Shown here: piece after piece, positions 1 through 9,559 of the stretch
Layout: every line of letters begins with the position of its first letter
How positions within the stretch are numbered: the stretch's first letter is position 1
Notes under the pieces: model-generated
The model's database searches: none
What the model was told of the DNA's origin: nothing
The model's input: only the letters and a program-made list of their open reading frames with translations
Assembly (NCBI GenBank): GCA_029298735.1
Contig: JANSLP010000546.1
Span: forward strand, 1 to 12,623
Source: Ophiostoma sp. CBS 140.51
Lineage: Eukaryota > Ascomycota > Sordariomycetes > Ophiostomatales > Ophiostomataceae
DNA: 12,623 nt
Reading direction: 5' to 3'
Translations under genes and position numbers: made by a program

Positions 1-4
1 CGGT

Positions 5-36
5 GGCCCAAACGGTGTCCGGCCCAAATGGTGTCC
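5..36. repeat. 16-bp tandem repeat, two copies
   Basis: GGCCCAAACGGTGTCC (5-20) is followed directly by GGCCCAAATGGTGTCC (21-36), with a single C/T difference. The repeat begins at the window edge, so it could be the end of a longer array. Confidence 0.8.
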
Positions 37-871
37 AGCACCAACTTGTTGGTGCGAGTTTTTCGAGTGACCATAAAAAGTGGGGCGTGGCACGAGTATC
101 CACAACACTCTCACTGACAAGCCCACAACGGTTTTGCGTGACACTATTCCTCGTAATGTGCGCTCATAGTACGTTTCAGACACCGGGCCCGCCCTAAGAG
201 TCTTGTCCTCGTCGGTAATGGCGTAAAAGTGTCGGCGTTGTCATTGCGGGCAGTCACGGTCACTTGAGGTAAGCGTCCGTGTTAGCCCACGCCGCATTAG
301 GCAAGAACGACCCTTTGGTCCTTTTGTGTAATAGCCACGTTTTTTTGTTCTTCTTTATTTCGGCAAGAGCGCGGTGACAGCCGGTGTGGCGGCAAGAGCG
401 AATGACGGCAATGTCATCGGGACACGCGGGGACCTCACGATGGCATTTCATTATCAATTACCAAAAACTCAGTGACCATTGCGGTGTGATGACTGCGGCT
501 CCGTGGTTGCAGATAGCCTTAACATTTTACCTCTTGTTCTACAGCACGGCCCTCTGCGCCAATCTGCACCAATCTTTTTCAGTCATACATGGCATACGTA
601 GGATCTTGGCTAGGGCTGTCGGTCGTCATCAAGAGCTTTTCGTGTTTGGAGGGCTCAATAGCGATCAAAGAAAAGGAACCAAGAGGAACAAGAAGGGCAG
701 AGGAGCAGAGGAGTGGAAGGAGCGAAAAGTCTAGAAAACGTGCTGGAGTTGGAGCCCTGCCAGGAAGGACGAGGCCCCCCTGGTGAGAAAAAGCGCTGAA
801 TGCCGAGAATAGGATCGTCTCTGCTAAGACGCATGGTTATGCAGAAACGGAACGCTGGGCACAGAACACGA

Positions 872-902
872 GCACACTGAACACACACTGAGCACACACC
901 GA
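872..902. repeat. CA-rich imperfect tandem repeat (~11 bp unit)
   Basis: Three adjacent units read GCACACTGA, ACACACACTGA and GCACACACCGA. This is a small minisatellite, with no sign that it is coding. Confidence 0.65.
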
Positions 903-2092
903 GCGGTCACCGTTGTTCCCGAGACCTTTTGTTCCTTCAGATCTTCTTCCACCGTGCGCGCGAAGAATATGTTTTGAAACTAACAAGAGCTGCAAAGACC
1001 TGCAGGCCGACAAAAGAAGCGTGAAAACAGCGAGTGACGATCGCTCATCCGGGTGCCAAAGTTTCAAACAGTGAAAGAGTCCAAACAAAGAAAAGTCAGA
1101 AAGCCAAGAAGGATGAAGCCGAATCGTCGACTTGACAAATCAACGGATTGACGAAAGCGGCCACCTACAGCAGCATCGTGCAGTCGGAAATAGCACATAT
1201 CATATTGCCGCAGCAGAAAAGCGTGGCCTCACACGCTCCAACAGCGACGATCCTCACGAGGCCCATCCGCAAGGCTATCACTATCACGATCAACAAGAAA
1301 AGGACAGAAAAGAGGGGACCGTGTGCTGTTGCAACGGGTCGGCGGAGGCTTGCCGGTGGTGAAGGCAGGGAAGAGGAGAGGAGAGGCTGGCCGGGCTTTG
1401 AGTTTACCGTGTTATGAACCTGACCGTCTGGGTGAACAGGTCGTGCTGGACCACGGAAGAAGAGAATGAGGAAAGGAACCACAGCGAGACGAGACGACAA
1501 GAGAACCAAACTTTGGCAAACTCGCACCATTGTAACGTGATTGTTCGAGTCGCGAACACTTTGCATCGGTCGATTCGGGCCTGCAAGCTCTTCAACAAGG
1601 TCTCCTCGATGGACTCTTACGAAGTAATACTCCGTTGAAAATACCCTGCAATTGCCATGCGCAAAATTCGATGAACTCCATCATCTCGCCAAGACGGTCT
1701 CGCCCTCGTCCTTGCTGTCTGTCACTGAGAACAAAGTCAAATGAACTGTGACTGATCAGAATGAGGATAAAACTTCCGTAAAATCCACGTCGCCAAGAAA
1801 AAAGAATGGGCAAAAAGACAGAAGGCGGGAACAGTGACAATGGTGTTGCAGGGGGTCCTTCTTTGAGGCTCCATCGACCGACGGAGTAGGCTAACGCTGT
1901 TGAGTTTCCATCTCCGAAACCAGCAGTGAGCCCCATGGTCGTTTTGCTAGGAGGACCCTTGTCACCAAAGACTGGGCTGTCCCAAGAGTCTAACTGTCAA
2001 CTGCGTGCTATGATGAGAGAGTTTTTCCACTAGAAAAGTGCCCGATTGTGCACTGAAGATGAGGTCCATAAGCGGTGCCCAGCGCCCAGCCT

Positions 2093-2194
2093 GCCCAGAC
2101 TGGGCCTCTGGGGCCCTCAACCGAGCCATCCTTCGCCATCTTCCATGGGAGGAGTTCCTCTCTGGAGCCCTCTGGGGCCTCTGGGAGCCTCTGT
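2093..2194. repeat. GC-rich block with repeated CCTCTGGGGCC
   Basis: An 11-mer CCTCTGGGGCC occurs at 2105-2115 and 2169-2179, with shorter CCTCTGGG copies following at once. A GCCCA-GAC-TGGGC hairpin (2093-2105) opens the block. It lies inside a 98-codon plus frame (2038-2334) rich in Trp, Pro and Gly that matches nothing I know. Confidence 0.55.
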
Positions 2195-2327
2195 CAAGAC
2201 TTGAAGTTGCATCCGACCGGGGTATACCTTGCCCCCTCCTTGGGTTCTGGGTCTTTGCCTGTCCGGGGCCTCATACCCCTTGGAAGGGTAAAGACGAGGA
2301 ATCGGACCGTCGAGGCCCCAAAAAGCA

Positions 2328-2397
2328 GGGGTAAAACGGGAGGGGGGAAAATGCAAGAAGGAGGGGATATGGTAAGTGGTAAGTGCAGGGGAGGGGG
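2328..2397 (+). other. G-run tract with tandem GTAAGTG
   Basis: Runs of G occur at 2328-2331, 2338-2340, 2342-2347, 2363-2366, 2388-2391 and 2393-2397, giving possible though long-looped G-quadruplex potential. Between them GTAAGTG is repeated exactly twice (2372-2385), each copy being a consensus fungal 5' splice site. No exon can be confirmed on either side. Confidence 0.5.
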
Positions 2398-2480
2398 TGT
2401 CTTTTACGAAAGAACAGGGTGCTCTGTGAAGTGGTTTTGCGCGACGCAGAGAGAGTTCTTCACCACGCAATTCCCCTGAT

Positions 2481-4000
2481 GCAGACAGTGCAGAAGCCCA
2501 AGTATCTCTCCATAAGCGATGCATCTGCAATGGAGGCCGATGCGCAAGGCCAGGCCTGAATCTGAGGCCTGAACATCAGAAAAAAAGGGAGACATCGGCT
2601 GACAGGGGATCGCGTATCGATGCCCATTTGGATTCGGTATGTCGTACCTTGTTCATCAACGAGAGCGAAGGAATAGGGCAAGGATAAAAACGCCAGGATG
2701 TTCTGCCCCCAAACTGACCAAGACGGAGACTTTTTTTATCGAGATGACGACTTATGCAAAACCGCATCCTTTTCTCCCTCAGTCCTTCTTCGCGTCGACA
2801 AATCGATGCCGATGAGAGGGTGAGAGATGAGCAAGACGGGTGGACCACTTCGCAACTGACAAGTTGGACGTTGTTCCTGGCAAATGGAAGACCCCCAAAT
2901 GTATTTGGGTATGGATATGGATATATGGATATCTATCTCCCTGTCCGTCTGTCTGTTGGTGATGGATATTGGTCGTCCAAATTGTCGATCGTTGGTATCG
3001 TTCTTGCCAGTATGCCGTAACTCGTCACCATCGTCAACGGCCGTGTTTCATACGTACAAGTAGACTCGGCGTGTCCCCGGCTAACTGTGCCACGCTTCTG
3101 CAGCGGGGATGCACGGAATCCGTGGGAGAAAAACAGAGGAAAGAAGATGGTGTGTTGCACAATGTACGACTTCATTGGTCAAAAGTACCTCAGCAAATAC
3201 ACGCAGTCGCAATATGTATATCGAGTCAAGGAAAGTCCATCTACACAAAACACGGCCAGTATGGAAAGCCTCTCCTTACCAAACAACATCGACATTGCAT
3301 CCTGGTTGTCGATTGATCAGACAAAACAATCAGCGTCTCTCATTGTTCCCCGTTTCCCGTTTCTCGGAATCAGTCGGTGACTCTTTGCAGCATCATTGTC
3401 TTGATCTCCCCACTTGTGTACACGGGGAAATATTCGTTTGTGCTGTCGTTCTTATTTCAAAACCAGGTATGTATCAGGATCTCGTGTTTCCGGGGTTTCT
3501 TCAGCAACGAAGTAGAAGCACTCATGGCCCAAAGTGACAGAAAGAGAGGGTACTGGTAAAAGAACGTGAGAAGGTGAGGGGGAGAAAGGGACAAAACGTG
3601 TCAAACCAGGTCCTTTTTTCTCGCTACCGGTTATTCGGGAGGGAAAGGGAAAGATAAAGGACTTTGAGAGGACAAGAGACCGAGACGATCTTGGCACAAG
3701 CACCGAGAAACACGCCGGAAATCACACCGCCCTCTTCTTCTTGTGCCTCCTTCCCGAAAAGCCTTTGCCTGGTGTTCGCTCGCCGATCAAACTTGACACG
3801 GCGGAAACAGAATGCACAAAAGTATGGAAAAGGACCTTTTTCCCACATGAAAACTGCAGGTGCGTACCAACTGTTCGTCCCAGTGACTTGTTCCAGTGTG
3901 ACTTCTCTCAGTAATACGACTTATCTGCGTGGCAGCACTCGAGACGATGTATCCTGTGCATCCCGACTTACTACCAATAGCAGCCGTGTTAAGACTCGAC
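2481..4000. other. Gene-poor stretch
   Basis: No supported gene. The longest frame (3109-3537 plus, 142 codons) has no recognisable features and competes with frames on both strands. It holds a CCCAAAT/ATTTGGG inverted repeat and adjoining simple repeats near 2894-2957. Confidence 0.6.
2894..2957. repeat. Inverted repeat plus ATGGAT and CTGT simple repeats
   Basis: CCCAAAT (2894-2900) and ATTTGGG (2903-2909) form 7-bp arms around GT. They run straight into ATGGAT repeats (2911-2935) and then a CTGTCCGTCTGTCTGT tract (2941-2956). Confidence 0.7.
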
Positions 4001-4022
4001 TCGACAGCACTTGAGTGCTTGT

Positions 4023-4163
4023 CAACGGCGTATGATGCAACCACGGGCAGCCGTTGCAAGTCGCATCTGCTGTCAAACCTAACTTTGGCGAAAGTTGATA
4101 AAAAATGACAAGTGTTTAACGACAATTTTAGTCAATTTTTGTTCAGACGTTCTTCCAACGTCT
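4023..4163. repeat. Cluster of short perfect hairpins
   Basis: Within 141 bp there are three arm pairs: CAACGG/CCGTTG (4023-4028 and 4051-4056), AACTTT-GGCG-AAAGTT (4081-4096), and AGACGTT-CTTCC-AACGTCT (4145-4163). The last two are compact stem-loops. The segment is followed by the TACTCCGT repeat at 4201. Confidence 0.6.
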
Positions 4164-4200
4164 TTCAAAGTTCAATGTTTAAAGAAAGAAAAACGCGAAC

Positions 4201-4219
4201 TACTCCGTACTCCGTACTA
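4201..4219. repeat. Tandem TACTCCG repeat
   Basis: TACTCCG occurs twice head to tail and continues into TACTA. The same 8-mer TACTCCGT, or its complement ACGGAGTA, recurs at 1628-1635 and 8256-8263. Confidence 0.7.
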
Positions 4220-4577
4220 GCATACTTTGCTTCCCCACGACGATGAACGACGATCACCATCCATCGGGGCGCACAATATGTCTAAATACTGAATAGGCGG
4301 GTACGGGGAAGTGATGTGCAGGAGAACGACATCAGTGAACGAGGAGTGTCGAGAGGGTATCAATGGACTGTGGACAACTTGCTCAGGCACTGGGAGTTGT
4401 CTGCCGTCGCTGCCATGAGGCCGGCTCGCTGGGCATCGAGCATCTCGTTCTGTGACAATCTCGTTCTCACGGCGTCTCCACAGCATCTTCTCAATCTTTT
4501 CAAACATTTTCTTGTTTCCTGTTTTCTGGGAATCTTTCCCTGTTGTCTCACCGGAACGGAGCCGGGGCGAGAACAGT

Positions 4578-4604
4578 CTCTGGGTCCTCTGGATTCTCTG
4601 GATA
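4578..4604. repeat. 9-bp tandem repeat, three copies
   Basis: CTCTGGGTC, CTCTGGATT and CTCTGGATA lie head to tail. The 9-bp unit keeps frame, so overlapping ORFs read a three-residue repeat, but none of these ORFs is otherwise convincing. Confidence 0.7.
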
Positions 4605-4792
4605 AGCATGGCTCCTCTTTGCTGTCAAGAAACTTTGCTCGTAGCGAAACGACGATCGTCCACTTCGCTTAAAGCAGGAACAAGAGGAATCCGGGGGCCA
4701 GATCCATGCTGGGGGTGGGAGGCGTCGTCCTCAGAAGCCGTTCTTGCGCGTGTCAACAGTCTGTCACTTTCGGCATCGTGACCTTGGCAAAC

Positions 4793-4836
4793 ACATGGCC
4801 ACATGGACATGAGGACATGGAAGTATAGACACATGA
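4793..4836. repeat. ACATGR direct-repeat cluster
   Basis: ACATGG or ACATGA occurs five times: 4793, 4801, 4807, 4815 and 4831. It appears to be a degenerate short tandem array. Confidence 0.6.
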
Positions 4837-5813
4837 AGACACAGAGGCTCTTGTGATCGTGTCCTTCATCCTTTGTCGCTCGTCTGCGACTGAAAAGACA
4901 CGTTCACAGGATTACACATGTCTTATTTTATTGTTCTTTCACCTCATCTTGTTCTTCTTCTTCGTCCTCTTTTCTTTTTCCTCTTCCATTGCTATCCCAT
5001 AAATGCCATATTTGAGATAGTCTCCTGCACTCCTCTTGCACTAGCAGGAGGCACCACTTTCCTGTCTGACTTCTTTCGACGTTTGGGGATGTTGGGATGA
5101 TATCGTGTAGGTACACATGTCAATTTAGCAGATCCTGCTGCAGAGGACATTGTGCATTTCCCTCTTTGTGGAAAAGCGTCAACAAGAGACATGCAGGACA
5201 AACTTTTGTCTAGACGAGAACTCTGGGGAAGAACGGAGCGTGAATGTGAGACCTTCAACGGTGAGTCGGTCTCTTTCTTTGGAACCTTGATTTGACGTGA
5301 TTTCTGACATGTGGAAAGAGGGGAAATCTGTCAAAAATGGACGAGAGACAAATTAGACAAAAAACCGTCGCCCAGGACATCGCCGCAGGCATCTTTCGAG
5401 CGAAATTGCGTCAATTGTCTTGTCCTTGTCCACTTTCTTTCCATATGAACAATCTTTGTCGACATTTGTTGGAAACTCGATCGGCCTTTTCCTCCACACG
5501 TTCCCTTGGCAGAAAGGTCGCCGGTCATCGTCGAGAACCTTGCTCGTTTTCGTCTTCTTTTTGTCATTCTTCTCCTGTCTCTCAAAGATAGTCCCAGCGG
5601 AGCCCATTTTAGGGCCGGCAGAGGGCAACCCGGGGTGGACGGTGAAAAAAGGAAAGAGAAAGAGGAGAGAACGCGCGCCGGCGCACACGGATAGGGGGTG
5701 AGGAACCGTGACAGAAGACTGTCGTTCTTGTCACTTCCGGGCACTCCAATATGCGATGATGATGCCATGTGCAGGCCCTGTCCCGGAAGTGTCTATCTTT
5801 CTCTTGGTATCTG

Positions 5814-6776
5814 TCATCGTGCTGTCGAAGGGGGGTGTCCTACCCGTTGGAGGAAAGGAAAGTCGCATTGGGGTTTCTGTTGGTGCCTTTTGGTGTCTCT
5901 TGGTCGTGGTGACATACTCGCGACGGACAGGTGAGATACTTGTTTCTGACTTCTTTGACTTTCCTGACTTTGACTCGGGGGTACTGTTGCATTCTGTCGC
6001 GCGTCGCAATTCCCAGTTTGATTGATAGTTGGCGATGACAATGACCCGAAAAGGCAGGCTAGACAAGCATCAGGGGAGGTTGGGAATACTGAGGATGGAG
6101 ACAAAGAAAGAAGGTCGCGAGAAGGAAAAACGAACCCCAAATGGCAAAGGAACGGGGAGGAAGGAACATCCTGCCTCCTGCCATGCCACGCCGCGCCCAA
6201 CGCCATGCAACGTGGAGAACGTTGACAAACAAGCAGGCGAGAGAATGGGGAAAGTGATGTGCAATGTCCCAAAAAGGGGAAAGAGGGCCTGGTGGACACT
6301 GGCGGCGCAAAGAAGGAGAGAAGAGCAAAAAAGCGAGCGAAAGTCGCTCCTTCCCCTTGAAGATCGACATCATGTCCCCGCCCCGGTTCTGGTGTTTTTG
6401 CTAGCGATTCTGAGCGATTCTGCAACCCCATCGCACCTTCATCCACTTGAGCTTCAGGATTCCTTTCTGCCTCCGCCGGCCTGCATCGCTTGCCCTCGCC
6501 TGCGATGCCTTCCATTTCTTCTTCGCCGTCGTTCTTTCCCCACTGGGCTACGAGTAGAGCCCGGCCCTTAGGTGCCTCCCCGATCAAGACAAGATCAACA
6601 GCGGCGAGGATTCCTCCGGCAGGTATTGCGCTGGAAGGAGCCTCAAAGAGGAAAGGAAGGCAAGAGCGACAGGAGCGATAGGAGACGACGCTTTTTTCCT
6701 GCCGTGGACAGCCGTGTCTTATCGCTGTTGATGCCAGTCGGTGGCCACCCGGGGAAGGAGTGAAGTGAGAGGGCAA
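5814..6776 (-). CDS. Doubtful 320-codon ORF, no recognised family
   Basis: This is the longest uninterrupted frame in the window, from ATG at 6776 to a TGA at 5814. The product would be rich in Ser, Pro and Arg. It has a moderately charged middle (GEEEMEGIAGEGKR near residues 85-100) and a Cys/Phe/Ser-rich second half. I recognise no domain, signal peptide or catalytic motif. The minus strand is pyrimidine-rich here, which removes stop codons by composition, and several shorter frames overlap on both strands (e.g. 6029-6571 plus). Third-position composition does not look clearly coding like that of the dioxygenase exons. It could be an orphan protein, one exon of a spliced gene, or a chance frame; I favour chance. 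Confidence 0.15.
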   Translation of the reverse strand: MPSHFTPSPGGHRLASTAIRHGCPRQEKSVVSYRSCRSCLPFLFEAPSSAIPAGGILAAVDLVLIGEAPKGRALLVAQWGKNDGEEEMEGIAGEGKRCRPAEAERNPEAQVDEGAMGLQNRSESLAKTPEPGRGHDVDLQGEGATFARFFALLSFFAPPVSTRPSFPFLGHCTSLSPFSRLLVCQRSPRCMALGAAWHGRRQDVPSSPFLCHLGFVFPSRDLLSLSPSSVFPTSPDACLACLFGSLSSPTINQTGNCDARQNATVPPSQSQESQRSQKQVSHLSVASMSPRPRDTKRHQQKPQCDFPFLQRVGHPPSTAR

Positions 6777-7203
6777 TCGATGGACGAGAACATCGGAAGA
6801 TCAGGAATGGCAGCCAACGGGAGGAAAGCGCGACGCTGGCGAAGGCGCATTCACCAAGTGGTGATGCCAGTTGATTTTGTTGAGATAAATCGACCGAACG
6901 ATGTCGCCAAATAGCACCCGTCGCGCGTTCCCTGACTCCTGACTTTGGCCGCCGTCGTGTCAGACCATCGTGCTGACAGTCTCTCGTGGCGATGGTTGAA
7001 CAACCGCCCAGGAGAAGGAAGGAGCGATGCGCGCGACCTGGCAAGAGGCAGGAAAAAACGGCGGCTCATACGAACGAGGAAAGAGCCATAAGACGAGAAG
7101 GCAAGAGCTCCCCGGCGTTCGTGTAAGTCAATATAGTGCCTCCAGGACAACATCGGTTGCTGCCTGCGGACGATGCCAATCGTCCCTAGTTGTTGTCGCC
7201 CGA

Positions 7204-7227
7204 TGCCATTCTCATGGCAAGTGCCAT
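7204..7227. repeat. Three alternating complementary arms
   Basis: TGCCAT (7204-7209), ATGGCA (7214-7219) and TGCCAT (7222-7227): the middle arm can pair perfectly with either neighbour, giving two mutually exclusive small stems. Confidence 0.6.
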
Positions 7228-7572
7228 GGACGAGATCGGACTATTGTGGGCAGACCACATCGTCGGCCCAGTGACTGTCACCAAGTGTTGTTAGCAGTTG
7301 CTCAATCAGGCCTTAGACGAAGAGGAAAGAAAAACAAACCTAGGTGGAAGGAAGAGGCCACTTCATTCTGCGAGCTGCTTTTCTAGTCTCTACAGTAGCC
7401 TTCGTTGCCACGACCTCCGTCGCTCCTACTGGGAGACAAGCGATAAAGCCTTAGCGATGAAGCAAGGTCGAGACAATGGACATGCGATACAGATGTGGGC
7501 TCGAGTGAGCTCAAACATCCACCGACTTGCTCCCAATATTCAACATATCGATGCTGGAACCATCACATATCG

Positions 7573-7587
7573 TACGGTACGGTATGG
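7573..7587. repeat. 5-bp tandem repeat TACGG/TACGG/TATGG
   Basis: Three adjacent pentamers, the last with a C-to-T change. A simple repeat only. Confidence 0.65.
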
Positions 7588-8487
7588 TGTCTGTGTTATT
7601 CGCCAAGAAAGGCGTTATTCCGAAATCGTTTGTCGTGGCCATCGCGATAATTAATTTTGTGCCCATACGGAGTCACGGCGTCGGAGCTAATTGTGTCAAG
7701 GTCCATGTTGAGCAACAACATCGCCGTGTTCCTCGGTATCGGTGCTCGTCCCGCCTCTCCGTACTGTCACTTTGTCACTCCTCGCTTCATCTTGCCCTCC
7801 TGTTCTTGGAGGTGCTTTCTGCCACGTCCTTCTTTGTGTCTCCTGCAGTACGGGCATCTACCATGGGTAGCGATGACAGTGGCAAGGCCAACAAACAATG
7901 AGCGATACCAGTGACGGAAGAGTGACGGAAGGTGACGAGAGAGAAAAACAGGGGGGCGAAAACGACACGACGTCGCGAAAGGATACACGCATATACATAA
8001 AACGAAATGCAGGCATGCGGGCAAGCGAGCAAGCGACAGAAATGCAACGAATGTAAATGCAATGTAGCCATGCAATGCAGAAGCAAGAAAGAGGAGGAAA
8101 GGCACAGAAAAAGTGTGGGCAAACGGGCGGAGTCGAAGTAAGGCACAAACCCCAAGCACAATCGTTGCCGCCGATGCTGAAGACTCGGGAAGTGGGTTCT
8201 CGAGAACAAAAATGGCACAAAAAATAAGACCCAGCCGATGACAGCATGTCATCGTACGGAGTACATCGCCCTTTCTTTTATGTTTCTCGTACATGAATCT
8301 TCTCATCTATTCGGAGCGAACATTGTCGCGAAAGAAAAGAAAGAAGAAAAAAAGCAAACGGATATCGATTCATTGCTGAACAACACCGTCACATTTCGTT
8401 CTGTTTTCTGCACTTTCGCATTTATGCATACAGCCTGCATACGAACCGTTTGCATCTCTTGTCTTGTTGACGAGCTGCGTGGCGTCT

Positions 8488-8517
8488 TTTTGCATGTTCA
8501 AATTTTGCACGTTCAGA
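8488..8517. repeat. 15-bp tandem repeat in a TGCA-rich zone
   Basis: TTTTGCATGTTCAAA (8488-8502) is followed at once by TTTTGCACGTTCAGA (8503-8517), with 13 of 15 positions identical and both differences transitions. The surrounding 8004-8540 segment is dense in AATGCA/TGCAT words. Two abutting copies could be a paired protein-binding site, but no factor can be named. Confidence 0.75.
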
Positions 8518-8810
8518 GAAAAGTGCACATATGCATGCACGGACTCACACCTCCCAATTGCCAAAAGACATAAACGCCGTGCTGGAAATTGAACAACTCA
8601 CTGGTTGAGACTGGTGCCGGGCCGCCCGGATGTTGGTTACAATTGGCACCTCTGTTACTTGTTTTGGATAAAAGGAAGCGTTCCGCAACTAACAGGACAC
8701 CAGCGACAGCTCCGGCCGGCATGTGCGCACGTCTATTGGCCGTTCATGATACGAGATCAAAGATGCTGAAAGCAAACAAAGACAACAAGCGAAGCAAAAT
8801 GCGCCTGTCG

Positions 8811-8857
8811 GCTTCTCGCTGACAGAATTTTCTGTCCGGGCTGACATCGTGAGAAGC
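8811..8857. repeat. Nested inverted repeat
   Basis: The outer arms GCTTCTC (8811-8817) and GAGAAGC (8851-8857) are exact complements. Inside them GACAGA (8821-8826) and TCTGTC (8831-8836) form a second perfect stem with an ATTT loop. The two stems could stack into one longer hairpin with an asymmetric internal loop. Confidence 0.7.
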
Positions 8858-9559
8858 GGTGTAAATGTCGTTTGCTCTGAAAGAAATAAAAATGCAGGTA
8901 GGAACATAAGTATAGAGAGATAAATACACCAAAAGACAATTCTGATAAGTGCATGCAAGGCTACAATATTGAATCACATCATCAAGGAGGGGAGCAAGTG
9001 GGAGAGGTCTGTGCTTTGCATTTATTGATTTTCACTTTTTGAGTCTTAGTTTTTTTTGTCTTTTTTTCTAAAAGAACGAAATCAATTTGAATCATCGTTC
9101 ATGCGGCAGTCTTTTTTTAATCATAACATTCAAACACAAAATCCCATTAAATACTCTCCCCTAGAAAAAAAAGAAAAAAAACCCCGTCTCCAAAACAGTC
9201 GTGATATATTCTCGACCTCGCTTACAAGAAAGACGAAAAAAAGCACGTCTTCTCTTCAATGCGACATCGATAACACCACAGTTGCTCGAGTCCACAAGGG
9301 ACCGTGCTCTTGTTCGATGGGGAACAGACGTCGTGTTTCCGGCCCCAGCACCACGGTTGCGACCAGCTCGGGTAGCGTTTGTTGGTCGTTCACAGCCAAG
9401 CCCAAACTCTGCTCCATCCAAGTCGAGTCTCAATAAAGGAAAACCCTTGAGTCCAGAGTACCGAATTACCACTTTGTCACACCTCATCTTTTGAAATTTC
9501 TGATCCGAACATTTTCCCTATTCACTGAATCACAAAATTTCACAAAAGATAGAAGAAGA

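Larger units (their letters stand above)
1..2037. other. Gene-poor stretch, left part
   Basis: No supported gene. Frames are short (up to 133 codons at 1165-1566 minus) and overlap on opposite strands without family features. It holds the 16-bp tandem repeat at 5-36, a CA-rich repeat at 872-902, a small GTTCG/CGAAC hairpin near 1543-1557, and one TACTCCGT motif at 1628-1635. Confidence 0.6.
4220..5813. other. Gene-poor stretch
   Basis: No supported gene. The best frames (5331-5768 minus, 145 codons; 4217-4609 minus, 130 codons) are rich in Ser, Arg and Phe, overlap opposite-strand frames and match no family. It holds the 9-bp repeat at 4578-4604, the ACATG repeats at 4793-4836 and a GCGCCGGCGC palindrome at 5675-5684. 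Confidence 0.55.

Noticed and set aside
1543..1557. GTTCGAGTC resembling a tRNA B box
   Set aside because: No suitable A box, acceptor stem or anticodon arm can be built around it.
2009..2055. ATGATGA followed by CTGA, like a C/D box snoRNA
   Set aside because: The spacing is too short and there is no terminal stem.
7767..8306. 179-codon minus-strand ORF with hydrophobic stretches that look membrane-like
   Set aside because: Hydrophobicity follows from the pyrimidine-rich strand (Phe, Leu, Ser, Cys). Two other frames on the same strand are equally open, and no family motif is visible.
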